A stretch of DNA of 5,830 nucleotides, from the NCBI GenBank assembly GCA_900772035.1, contig CAAGQE010000164.1, positions 1 to 5,830 on the forward strand. Direction: 5' to 3'. Position numbers and translations under genes: made by a program. The notes under the pieces were generated by a model. That model had not been told where the DNA came from and did no database searches. It saw nothing but the letters and a program-made list of their open reading frames with translations. The DNA comes from Candidatus Gastranaerophilales bacterium (GTDB lineage: Bacteria; Cyanobacteriota; Vampirovibrionia; Gastranaerophilales; Gastranaerophilaceae). Below are positions 1-5,267 of the stretch, piece by piece (within the stretch, counting starts at the first letter, position 1; each line of letters begins with the position of its first letter).

Positions 1-26
1 GATGCTGAAACAAGTTCAGCATGACA
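1..26. repeat. Palindromic dispersed-repeat unit at left edge
   Basis: Bases 2-9 (ATGCTGAA) and 15-22 (TTCAGCAT) form a perfect 8-bp inverted repeat around the 5-base loop ACAAG, followed by GACA. From memory, units of this form (a GTCATGCTGAACTTGTTTCAGCAT type on the other strand) are scattered in intergenic DNA of many unrelated bacteria. That family link is recalled, not searched. The unit may continue beyond the window edge. No coding role is apparent, and its function is unknown. Confidence 0.6.
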
Positions 27-50
27 TTCAAGACACAAGAAAGAAAAGAA

Positions 51-109
51 GACGGCTCCTGCGCGGAGGGCTAGCTCGCATTAGCTCGTTTTATCGGACT
101 TCGTCCGTC
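51..109. other. GC-rich intergenic block with short hairpins
   Basis: This block is clearly richer in G and C than the AT-rich DNA around it. GACGG at 51-55 is complementary to CCGTC at 105-109. Inside lie a small hairpin, CTCC 56-59 with GGAG 65-68, and a second, CGGAC 95-99 with GTCCG 103-107 around a TTC loop; the second competes with the outer pairing. TAGCTCG occurs twice, at 72-78 and 82-88. It sits between two repeat-like units and may be part of one composite repeat. No gene or known RNA was recognised. Confidence 0.35.
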
Positions 110-190
110 CGTCATTCTAGCGAATTTTCGGTAGAGTGGAGTCGAAAAAACATAGCGTCATTCTGAGGGCAGCGCCCGAAGAATCTGTTT
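110..190. repeat. Two GTCATTCT repeat-like units
   Basis: CGTCATTCT appears at 110-118 and again at 156-164, 46 bases apart. The second copy is the fuller unit: ATTCT 160-164 is complementary to AGAAT 180-184, and inside it GGGC 167-170 pairs with GCCC 174-177 around AGC, with two mismatched pairs between the stems. The first copy has lost this palindrome. The second matches, from memory, a common dispersed intergenic repeat (CATTCTGAG...GAAGAATCT). On the minus strand it lies downstream of trxB and is followed by a T-run (150 down to 145), but about nine bases separate the outer stem from that run, so a terminator role is doubtful. Confidence 0.55.
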
Positions 191-241
191 CATTTAAAAT
201 ATATAAAAATTCTCAAAACGTAGGCTTAATTTGGTATTTTT

Positions 242-1195
242 CTATTTTTTTGCAACGAGAGATTCTTGTTCTTCGAGGTATTTTACGCAACTGCAAGCTG
301 CCAGAGCGCCGTCGGCTGCTGCGGTAATCACCTGTCTTAACGGGGTGTTGCGAACGTCGCCTGCCGCATATACACCTTCAATTGAGGTTTGGAGGTTAAC
401 ATCTGTTTCGATAAATCCTTGTGCGGTTTGAGAAAGTTGCCCGTTGATTAAATCCGTATTTGGCGCAAAACCGATATAGGGGAAAACCCCGTCGGTTTTA
501 ATTTCTCTTGTTTCGTTTGTGATAACGTCTTTAACGACGAGGGTTTCGACGTTGTTTTCGCCTTTGATTTCGAGCGGAATTGTGTTCCAAACAAATTCGA
601 GTTTCGGATTTTTGAACGCACGTTCTTGAACGATTTTGTCGGCTCTTAACTTGTCGCGTCTGTGGATAACGTAGACTTTGTCGGCGAATTTTGTGAGATA
701 GCCTGCTTCTTCAACTGCAGCATTTCCGCCGCCGATAACGCAAACGGTTTTTTCGCGATAGAAAGCACCGTCACAGACCGCGCAGTAACTAACCCCTCTT
801 CCGAGAAGTTCTTTCTCTCCCGTTATGCCGAGTTTTGCGGCTTGCGCACCTGTTGCGATAATGACGGTTTTCGTCTTAAAAATTGTGTCTAAAGATTCAA
901 TAACTTTTGGGTTTGACTTCAAATCTATTTTTTGAATTTCTTGCATGGGGAACTTTTCAACACCGAATTTGTCGGCATGTTCTTCAAATTTTTCCATCAA
1001 ATCGTAACCGCCGATATTTGGATAAGTCGGAAAATTTTCGAGTTCCAAATAGTTGCTTGGTTGTCCGCCGAACATAGTTAAATCAACCACGGCAGTTTTG
1101 ATATTTCCGCGAGCGGCATAAATTGCGGCAGATAAACCTGCGGGGCCGCCACCTAAAATAACTGTGTCGAACTCTAATATTTGTTTTTCGGTCAT
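242..1195 (-). CDS. trxB: Thioredoxin reductase (NADPH)
   Basis: This cytoplasmic flavoenzyme passes electrons from NADPH through FAD and a redox-active cysteine pair to thioredoxin. The 317-residue protein has normal family length. It shows the N-terminal FAD-binding motif GGGPAG (residues 15-20), the active-site CAVCDG (C138 and C141), the second nucleotide fold GGGNAA (155-160), and HRRDKLRA (178-185), whose arginines mark NADPH preference. A C-terminal AAGDVRN segment completes the FAD site. The start is supported by AGAGGA seven bases upstream. It follows a small exported-protein gene by 19 bases including the Shine-Dalgarno site, so the two are probably co-transcribed. No clear terminator is visible downstream; the repeat region at 110-190 comes next. 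Nothing is missing or truncated. Related ferredoxin- or NADH-linked reductases are less likely given the HRR motif. Confidence 0.96.
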   Translation of the reverse strand: MTEKQILEFDTVILGGGPAGLSAAIYAARGNIKTAVVDLTMFGGQPSNYLELENFPTYPNIGGYDLMEKFEEHADKFGVEKFPMQEIQKIDLKSNPKVIESLDTIFKTKTVIIATGAQAAKLGITGEKELLGRGVSYCAVCDGAFYREKTVCVIGGGNAAVEEAGYLTKFADKVYVIHRRDKLRADKIVQERAFKNPKLEFVWNTIPLEIKGENNVETLVVKDVITNETREIKTDGVFPYIGFAPNTDLINGQLSQTAQGFIETDVNLQTSIEGVYAAGDVRNTPLRQVITAAADGALAACSCVKYLEEQESLVAKK

Positions 1196-1202
1196 TGTCA
1201 GT

Positions 1203-1208
1203 TCCTCT
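1203..1208 (-). promoter_or_regulatory. Ribosome binding site of trxB
   Basis: The minus strand reads AGAGGA here, seven bases before the trxB ATG. It lies between the TGA of the upstream gene and the trxB start, which supports translation of trxB as the second gene of a two-gene transcript. Confidence 0.75.
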
Positions 1209-1214
1209 TTTAAA

Positions 1215-1721
1215 TCAGTATCTTACGCCGAAAATCCTTCCTATGTCTGCGCCGGAAAGTTTTTTGGCTTTCAACTTATAAGAACATCTTTCTTCTTTTG
1301 CGAGCATGCCGTTCTTAAAAGTTTTTACACTCATTGTATCAAGACCGTAAAAATTGTCACCACTCAATGTTAATTTTGCTGTTTCGGTAACTTTTTCGTT
1401 TTTGTCTCCCGTTACTCTTTGGAACGTAAAGGTGTCGGTCGTCGCATTTTTTACGGTAATTGACGCCTGAGCGCCCGAAACAGGATTTGTTAATGTAATG
1501 ACGTCACCTGTTTTGGATAAGTTCCATATTTCAACGGAATAAGGTGCAAACATATCAGTATTGGTGGTTTCCGAGCGAACGGCAGAGACCTGCCAAGAGC
1601 CGAAAAATCCCGTCGGAACATTCTCCGTCGCGGAGACTCCGCCCGTCAAAGTCATTGCGGGCGACGGCACAGGAAAACAAAGCGCCGATAAGATTAATAT
1701 AATAAAAAGTATTTTCTTCAT
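1215..1721 (-). CDS. Exported protein of unknown function
   Basis: I do not recognise the family. The 168-residue product starts with a classic signal peptide: KK at residues 2-3, a hydrophobic core (about 4-16), and a likely signal peptidase I site after SPA (residue 22). C15 is preceded by leucine, so it is not a lipobox. The mature part (about 146 residues) looks beta-rich, with alternating Thr/Val/Ile stretches, a GSW motif near its start (41-43), a WNLSKTGDVITLTNPVSG segment (66-83), and a basic C-terminal region ending GVRY. It has one cysteine (C146), so no internal disulfide is possible. The GSW placement recalls lipocalin-like small barrels, but this is speculation. It reads divergently from gatB and is followed closely by trxB. 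No good Shine-Dalgarno site precedes its ATG. Location is probably periplasmic or secreted. Confidence 0.8.
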   Translation of the reverse strand: MKKILFIILILSALCFPVPSPAMTLTGGVSATENVPTGFFGSWQVSAVRSETTNTDMFAPYSVEIWNLSKTGDVITLTNPVSGAQASITVKNATTDTFTFQRVTGDKNEKVTETAKLTLSGDNFYGLDTMSVKTFKNGMLAKEERCSYKLKAKKLSGADIGRIFGVRY

Positions 1722-1730
1722 ATTTATAGA

Positions 1731-1761
1731 ATAATATTTTTTTTTAATTAATCAATGTCAA
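1731..1761 (-). promoter_or_regulatory. Candidate promoter for exported protein-trxB
   Basis: On the minus strand a perfect TTGACA (-35; 1761 down to 1756) is followed after 19 bases by TATTAT (-10; 1736 down to 1731). The spacer is longer than the ideal 17 and includes nine A's. A start at the usual distance would leave a leader of only about 5-8 bases, which fits the lack of a Shine-Dalgarno site but is unproven. Confidence 0.4.
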
Positions 1762-1768
1762 TTGTTTA

Positions 1769-1777
1769 TGGTATTAT
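1769..1777 (+). promoter_or_regulatory. Candidate extended -10 promoter for gatB
   Basis: TG at 1769-1770, one base, then TATTAT at 1772-1777 forms an extended -10 element, which can work without a good -35; none is seen at the right distance. Transcription would begin near 1784, giving a leader of about 24 bases that includes the AGAGGA ribosome site (1796-1801). It lies back to back with the minus-strand promoter. Confidence 0.4.
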
Positions 1778-1807
1778 TTTTTCGGATAAAAAAACAGAGG
1801 AAAAATT

Positions 1808-3262
1808 ATGCCTTCAATGGAAGAATTAAGAAAAAAATATGAAACGGTTATAGGGCTTGAAGTTCACGCTCAGTTGAAAACAAAGTCTAAAATTTTCGCA
1901 CCTGACGGTACGGATTTCGGACAGGAACAAAATACGGAAATCAGCGCAATTACTCTCGGTATGCCGGGTGTTTTGCCTGTTTTGAACAAAGAAGTCGTTA
2001 ACATGGGTATTTTAACAGGCATGGCATTGCATTGCGAAATTCCCCGTCGTTGTAAGTTCGACAGAAAACAATATTTTTACGCTGACCTTCCGAAAGGCTA
2101 TCAAATATCACAATACGACGAACCGATTTGCATAAACGGTTATATCGACATTAAGGGCAAAAGAATCGGTATTACGAGAGCGCACCTTGAAGAAGATGCG
2201 GGCAAACTCGTTCACGCAGGTTCAACAGGTATTGCGGATTCAAAATATTCTTTGGTTGACTTAAACAGAGCAGGCACACCGCTTTTGGAAATCGTTTCCG
2301 AACCCGATATGCGTTCTTCTGATGAAGCAAGAGCGTATATGGAAGAACTCAGAACGGTTTTGAGATATATTGGTGTTTGCGACGGCAACCTCGAAGAAGG
2401 TTCTATGAGATGTGACGCAAACATCTCTGTCCGCCCGATTGGTCAAAAAGAATTCGGCACACGTGCGGAAATTAAGAACGTAAACAGTTTCAGAGCATTG
2501 CAAAGAGCGATTGAGTACGAAGTAGACCGTCAAATCGAAATTATCGAAGAAGGCGGCGAAGTTATTCAGGAAACAAGACTTTGGGATGATAACTACGGCG
2601 AAACCCGTTCAATGCGTGGCAAAGAAGATGCGCACGATTACAGATATTTTCCCGAACCTGACTTGATGCCGTTGGAAATTTCCGACGAATGGAAAAATTC
2701 TATTAAGGAAAAAATGCCCGAATTGCCTGATGCAAAACGCGCAAGATACCAAGAACTCGGTCTTTCCGAATACGATGCAAACGTAATTGTCGAACAAATG
2801 GAAACCTCTTTGTTCTATGATAAAGTTCTTGAACTCGGCGCAGATGCAAAGATTGCAAACAACTTCCTTATGAAAGAAGTTACGGCGCATTTGAAAAAAG
2901 AACATATTAATATTAATGAAACAAAAATGACTCCCGACTCTTTTGCGGAATTGGTTAATTTGGTTTCAAAAGGTACTATTTCAAACAATATCGGTAAACA
3001 AATCGTCATGACCTTGATGATTGATGGCGGCAGCGCAAAAGATATCGTTGAAAAAGAAGGCTTGAGCACAATTTCGGATGAAGGCGCTTTGAAAGCGATT
3101 GTAGATAAGATTGTTGCCGATAATCCGAGTCAGGTTGAACTTTACAGAGGCGGTCGCGACAAGTTGTTCGGCTTCTTCGTGGGTCAAGCGATGAAAGCAA
3201 CTCAAGGCAAAGCAGATCCGCAAACTCTTAATAAATTACTCCATGCGGCTTTGGATGTTTAG
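1808..3262 (+). CDS. gatB: Asp/Glu-tRNA amidotransferase subunit B
   Basis: GatB is the tRNA-binding subunit of the GatCAB complex, which converts misacylated Glu-tRNA(Gln) and/or Asp-tRNA(Asn) to the correct Gln- or Asn-tRNA using ammonia released by GatA and ATP. The 484-residue length is typical. The catalytic cradle domain starts with GLEVHAQL (16-23) and includes RKQYFYADLPKGYQISQY (86-103), THE metal-site region HLEEDAGKLVH (126-136) and the family signature VDLNRAGTPLLEIVSEP (150-166). The C-terminal part is the helical YqeY-like tail that contacts the tRNA elbow, ending in LFGFFVGQAMKAT followed by a short tail. The ATG at 1808 has AGAGGA six bases upstream, preferred over the in-frame ATG at 1817. 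gatA and gatC are not in the window. The gene is bounded by its own candidate promoter and a strong terminator, so it is probably monocistronic. Confidence 0.97.
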   Translation: MPSMEELRKKYETVIGLEVHAQLKTKSKIFAPDGTDFGQEQNTEISAITLGMPGVLPVLNKEVVNMGILTGMALHCEIPRRCKFDRKQYFYADLPKGYQISQYDEPICINGYIDIKGKRIGITRAHLEEDAGKLVHAGSTGIADSKYSLVDLNRAGTPLLEIVSEPDMRSSDEARAYMEELRTVLRYIGVCDGNLEEGSMRCDANISVRPIGQKEFGTRAEIKNVNSFRALQRAIEYEVDRQIEIIEEGGEVIQETRLWDDNYGETRSMRGKEDAHDYRYFPEPDLMPLEISDEWKNSIKEKMPELPDAKRARYQELGLSEYDANVIVEQMETSLFYDKVLELGADAKIANNFLMKEVTAHLKKEHININETKMTPDSFAELVNLVSKGTISNNIGKQIVMTLMIDGGSAKDIVEKEGLSTISDEGALKAIVDKIVADNPSQVELYRGGRDKLFGFFVGQAMKATQGKADPQTLNKLLHAALDV

Positions 3263-3288
3263 AGTTTGATTTCTGATAAAAATTTTCA

Positions 3289-3319
3289 AAAGAGACGGAA
3301 AATTTTTCGTCTCTTTTTT
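3289..3319 (+). terminator. Intrinsic terminator of gatB
   Basis: AAAGAGACG (3289-3297) pairs perfectly with CGTCTCTTT (3308-3316), with an A/T-rich interior that can extend the stem, followed by a T-run to 3319. It starts 27 bases after the gatB stop and separates gatB from the ribosomal operon. A-runs on the left side could give some activity in the reverse direction, but no convergent gene needs it. Confidence 0.9.
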
Positions 3320-3432
3320 ATATTTTTGTAAATTTTTTTTGAGAAAAATAGCCTGATTGGGTAATTTTTACAAAAAACGGAACTATTTTAAAAATATTAT
3401 TAAGAAAAATACACATTTTGAAAAATACGGTG
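3320..3432. other. AT-rich spacer upstream of S10 operon
   Basis: No gene is visible between the gatB terminator and the S10 promoter. The stretch is very AT-rich and holds a perfect 10-bp inverted repeat, TTTTTGTAAA at 3323-3332 with TTTACAAAAA at 3367-3376, 34 bases apart. In DNA this AT-rich, its meaning is uncertain. The A/T tracts just before 3433 could act as an UP element for the downstream promoter. Confidence 0.4.
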
Positions 3433-3461
3433 TTGACGACAAATCATGTTTAATATAGATT
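3433..3461 (+). promoter_or_regulatory. Candidate S10 operon promoter
   Basis: TTGACG (3433-3438) is followed after 17 bases by TAGATT (3456-3461, four of six consensus bases); the alternative -10, TATAGA at 3454-3459, has a 15-base spacer. The A/T tracts upstream suit a strong ribosomal promoter. Transcription would start near 3466-3468, at or inside the hairpin described next, leaving a leader of about 80 bases before rpsJ. Confidence 0.5.
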
Positions 3462-3463
3462 AG

Positions 3464-3488
3464 AAATTGCCGAAGTTGTCGGTAATTT
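3464..3488 (+). promoter_or_regulatory. Leader hairpin upstream of rpsJ
   Basis: AAATTGCCGA (3464-3473) pairs with TCGGTAATTT (3479-3488), ten pairs including one G-U, around the 5-base loop AGTTG. It overlaps the predicted transcription start, so it is either a 5'-end RNA stem-loop or an operator-like DNA palindrome. It ends two bases before an ATG at 3491, which would hinder initiation there. A short T-run ends the right arm, but it is part of the stem, so this is not a typical terminator. Confidence 0.45.
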
Positions 3489-3547
3489 TCATGTTACATG
3501 ACTATTCGGTGGTAAAAGCAAAAAAGAAAAAGAAAGTAGAACAGAAA

Positions 3548-3865
3548 ATGAGTAACGGCAAGAGACAAAGAATAAGAGTTTGCTTGAAAGCATATGACCA
3601 TAAGCTTATAGACGTTTCCGCCGCAAAAATCGTTGAAACGGCAAAAAGAACTGACGCTAAGGTGGCAGGACCGATTCCGTTGCCGACAAAAAGACGTGTA
3701 TATTGCGTTTTGAGAAGTCCTCACGTTGACAAAAAGTCAAGAGAACATTTTGAAATGAGAACTCACAAGAGAATCATCGATATATACGAACCTACGGCAC
3801 AAACGACAGACGAACTCAGCAGAATGGATTTGCCCGCAGGTGTGGACATCGAAGTTAAGTTATAA
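3548..3865 (+). CDS. rpsJ: 30S ribosomal protein S10
   Basis: S10 sits in the 30S head and also serves as NusE in transcription antitermination. From the ATG at 3548 the product is 105 residues, the family's usual length. It begins [22 protein letters not shown] and carries the diagnostic [20 protein letters not shown] and the ending [12 protein letters not shown]; the central and C-terminal parts closely resemble cyanobacterial S10. The reading frame is open upstream to a TTG at 3467, with an in-frame ATG at 3491, which would add a lysine-rich extension ([11 protein letters not shown]). I chose 3548 from family length and because the earlier ATG lies against a hairpin. No start has a good Shine-Dalgarno site; a purine-rich A/G stretch precedes 3548. 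It is the first gene of the operon, 105 bases ahead of rplC. Confidence 0.95.
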   Translation: MSNGKRQRIRVCLKAYDHKLIDVSAAKIVETAKRTDAKVAGPIPLPTKRRVYCVLRSPHVDKKSREHFEMRTHKRIIDIYEPTAQTTDELSRMDLPAGVDIEVKL

Positions 3866-3877
3866 TTTATAACTTAA
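3855..3877. repeat. Perfect inverted repeat over the rpsJ stop
   Basis: TTAAGTTATAA (3855-3865) and TTATAACTTAA (3867-3877) are exact reverse complements around one central base. The left arm holds the last rpsJ codons and the TAA stop. As RNA it would form a ten-pair stem with a three-base loop; no T-run follows, so it is not a simple terminator. It also contains a consensus -10 hexamer, TATAAT (3861-3866), without an obvious -35. Confidence 0.6.
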
Positions 3878-3946
3878 TCACATACAATTGAAAAGGGACA
3901 CTCCCCCGATATTGAATGTGATCTGCGAGTCAGAAGGTTAACGCAG
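3877..3946 (+). ncRNA. Candidate structured leader before rplC
   Basis: Two stem-loops abut exactly in the rpsJ-rplC gap. The first pairs ATCACAT 3877-3883 with ATGTGAT 3916-3922; then, after one A-A mismatch, CAAT 3885-3888 with ATTG 3911-3914; then, after an internal loop, GGGA 3895-3898 with TCCC 3902-3905. The second pairs CTGCG 3923-3927 with CGCAG 3942-3946 around a 14-base loop containing GAAGG and GTTAAC. The rplC ribosome site (AAAGG, 3960-3964) follows unpaired. The fold was drawn by eye. Autoregulation by an operon protein, or mRNA processing, is possible; I recognise no known family. Confidence 0.45.
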
Positions 3947-3970
3947 CGCTCACAAGAAGAAAGGTACAAT

Positions 3971-4606
3971 ATGACACTCGGAGTAATAGGAAAAAAATTG
4001 GGAATGACTCAAGTTTTTGACGAAAACGGTCTTGCAATTCCCGTAACTGTTATCAAGGTTGATCCTTTGACAGTAACACAAGTGAAAACAGTAGATACAG
4101 ACGGCTATAATGCAATCCAAACAGGTGTAGTTCCCGCGAAGGAAAAACACTTGACGAAAGCAGAACTCGGCCACTTTGCTAAGAATAAACTTGAAAATTT
4201 CAGACACCTTCAAGAGTTCAGAGTAGACAATCCGGAAGCTTATGAAGTTGGTCAAAAGATTGATTTATCAGTTTTGGAAAACGTAGAAAAAGTTGACGTA
4301 ACAGGTAAATCAGTCGGTAAAGGATTCCAAGGTACTGTAAAAAGATGGAACTTTTCAAGAGGACCGATGGGCCACGGTTCAAAGAACCACAGAGAACCCG
4401 GTTCAATCGGTGCAGGTACAACCCCCGGCAGAGTTATCAAAGGTAAGAGAATGGCTGGAAACATGGGTAATGAAAAAGTTACGATTACCAAATTGACAGT
4501 TGTAAAAGTAGACAACGAAAACAACTTGTTGTTGGTAAAAGGTTCGGTACCGGGTCCGGAAGGTAAATTAGTTACCGTAGTACCCTCGAGAGTTAAATGG
4601 AACTAA
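3971..4606 (+). CDS. rplC: 50S ribosomal protein L3
   Basis: L3 binds 23S rRNA early in 50S assembly and reaches towards the peptidyl transferase centre. The 211-residue protein starts MTLGVIGKKLGMTQVFDENG and contains the L3 signature region VDVTGKSVGKGFQG (108-121), then RGPMGHGSKNHREPGSIGAG (130-149) in the long loop that enters the ribosome core. Where E. coli L3 has the PrmB-methylated glutamine in GSIGQNQTPG, this protein has GSIGAGTTPG, so that modification cannot occur; cyanobacterial L3 is similar there, from memory. The ATG has AAAGG six bases upstream (3960-3964). A 105-base gap with predicted RNA structure separates it from rpsJ, whereas rplD follows after 25 bases. This fits either a single operon with an internal control point or a second promoter. 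Confidence 0.97.
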   Translation: MTLGVIGKKLGMTQVFDENGLAIPVTVIKVDPLTVTQVKTVDTDGYNAIQTGVVPAKEKHLTKAELGHFAKNKLENFRHLQEFRVDNPEAYEVGQKIDLSVLENVEKVDVTGKSVGKGFQGTVKRWNFSRGPMGHGSKNHREPGSIGAGTTPGRVIKGKRMAGNMGNEKVTITKLTVVKVDNENNLLLVKGSVPGPEGKLVTVVPSRVKWN

Positions 4607-4617
4607 CTCTTAACTAT

Positions 4618-4622
4618 AAGGA
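4618..4622 (+). promoter_or_regulatory. Ribosome binding site deciding the rplD start
   Basis: AAGGA lies nine bases before the ATG at 4632 but directly touches the in-frame ATG at 4623, leaving no spacing for initiation there. It therefore supports 4632 as the L4 start. Confidence 0.75.
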
Positions 4623-4631
4623 ATGAAAATC

Positions 4632-5267
4632 ATGGCAAAAGAAGTTTCAATATTAAGTACAGACGGAAAACAGGTCGGACAAATATCTTTAGATGAAAAG
4701 GTATTCGGTGTTGAACCTAACATTCACGTTATGCACATGGCTGTAAGAAGACAACTTAACAACGGTCGTCAAGGCACAGCATGCGCAAAGACAAGAGCTG
4801 AAGTTTCAGGCGGCGGAAGAAAGCCTTGGAAACAAAAGGGTACAGGTAGAGCCAGAGCTGGTTCAACAAGAAGCCCGTTGTTCGAAGGCGGCGGCGTAAT
4901 CTTTGGACCTAAACCGAGAGATTATGCGTTCCAAATGCCTCAAAAAGCAAGAAGACTTGCTTTGAGATCAGCACTTTCAGCAAGAGTTGAAAGCACGGTT
5001 TTGGTAAAAGATTTCTCAGAAATCACAGAACCGAAAACAAAATTAATGGCTCAAGCATTGAAGTCATTAAAAGCAGAAGGCAAGGTACTCATTGTTGCAG
5101 ATACTAAGGCAGCAGAAAATGCACACTTGGAATTGGCAGCAAGAAATTTACCGACAGTAAAGGTAATTCTTCCTTCAAACTTAAACGTAAAAGACTTATT
5201 GGAAGCAGACTCGGTTGTATTGACTGAAGCTGCAGTCAATGAAATAACTGAAAGGTTATCAAAATAA
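4632..5267 (+). CDS. rplD: 50S ribosomal protein L4
   Basis: L4 binds domain I of 23S rRNA and lines the peptide exit tunnel. In E. coli it also represses its own S10 operon; no such role can be read from this protein alone. From the ATG at 4632 it is 211 residues, normal for the family. The extended tunnel loop is clear: GGGRKPWKQKGTGRARAG (60-77) followed by SPLFEGGGVIFGPKPRDY (81-98). The C-terminal part is the usual alpha/beta globular domain, with VLIVADTK and a final VVLTEAAVNEI segment. Starting at 4623 would add MKI but leaves no ribosome-site spacing. The TAA stop overlaps the rplW ATG by one base (TAATG), indicating translational coupling. Confidence 0.97.
   Translation: MAKEVSILSTDGKQVGQISLDEKVFGVEPNIHVMHMAVRRQLNNGRQGTACAKTRAEVSGGGRKPWKQKGTGRARAGSTRSPLFEGGGVIFGPKPRDYAFQMPQKARRLALRSALSARVESTVLVKDFSEITEPKTKLMAQALKSLKAEGKVLIVADTKAAENAHLELAARNLPTVKVILPSNLNVKDLLEADSVVLTEAAVNEITERLSK

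Noticed and set aside
145..184. Intrinsic terminator for trxB made from the repeat hairpin and the T-run on the minus strand
   Set aside because: About nine bases separate the outer stem from the T-run, and the inner stem is interrupted by mismatches, so it is not a convincing terminator.
136..431. Two short plus-strand open frames (136-327 and 231-431)
   Set aside because: The first begins inside the repeat unit and the second overlaps the trxB 3' end; neither has protein-like features or a ribosome site. Frames opening in such repeats are a known source of false genes.
1677..1679. Lipoprotein reading of the exported protein (Cys15)
   Set aside because: The residue before the cysteine is leucine, not Gly/Ala/Ser, and a good signal peptidase I site (SPA) follows at residues 20-22.
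2212..3223. Several minus-strand open frames inside gatB
   Set aside because: They lie opposite a complete, well-conserved gene and lack start signals or family features.
3323..3376. Long-range 10-bp inverted repeat in the AT-rich spacer
   Set aside because: Composed almost only of A and T with a 34-base loop; could arise by chance in such DNA, so it is noted in the spacer entry but not claimed as a functional site.
3916..3921. ATGTGA start-stop element in the rpsJ-rplC gap
   Set aside because: The ATG falls in the 3' arm of the first stem and no ribosome site lies at a useful distance.
4623..4625. ATG at 4623 as the rplD start
   Set aside because: It directly abuts the AAGGA site with no spacing; the ATG at 4632 has nine bases and gives the usual MAKEV-type start.
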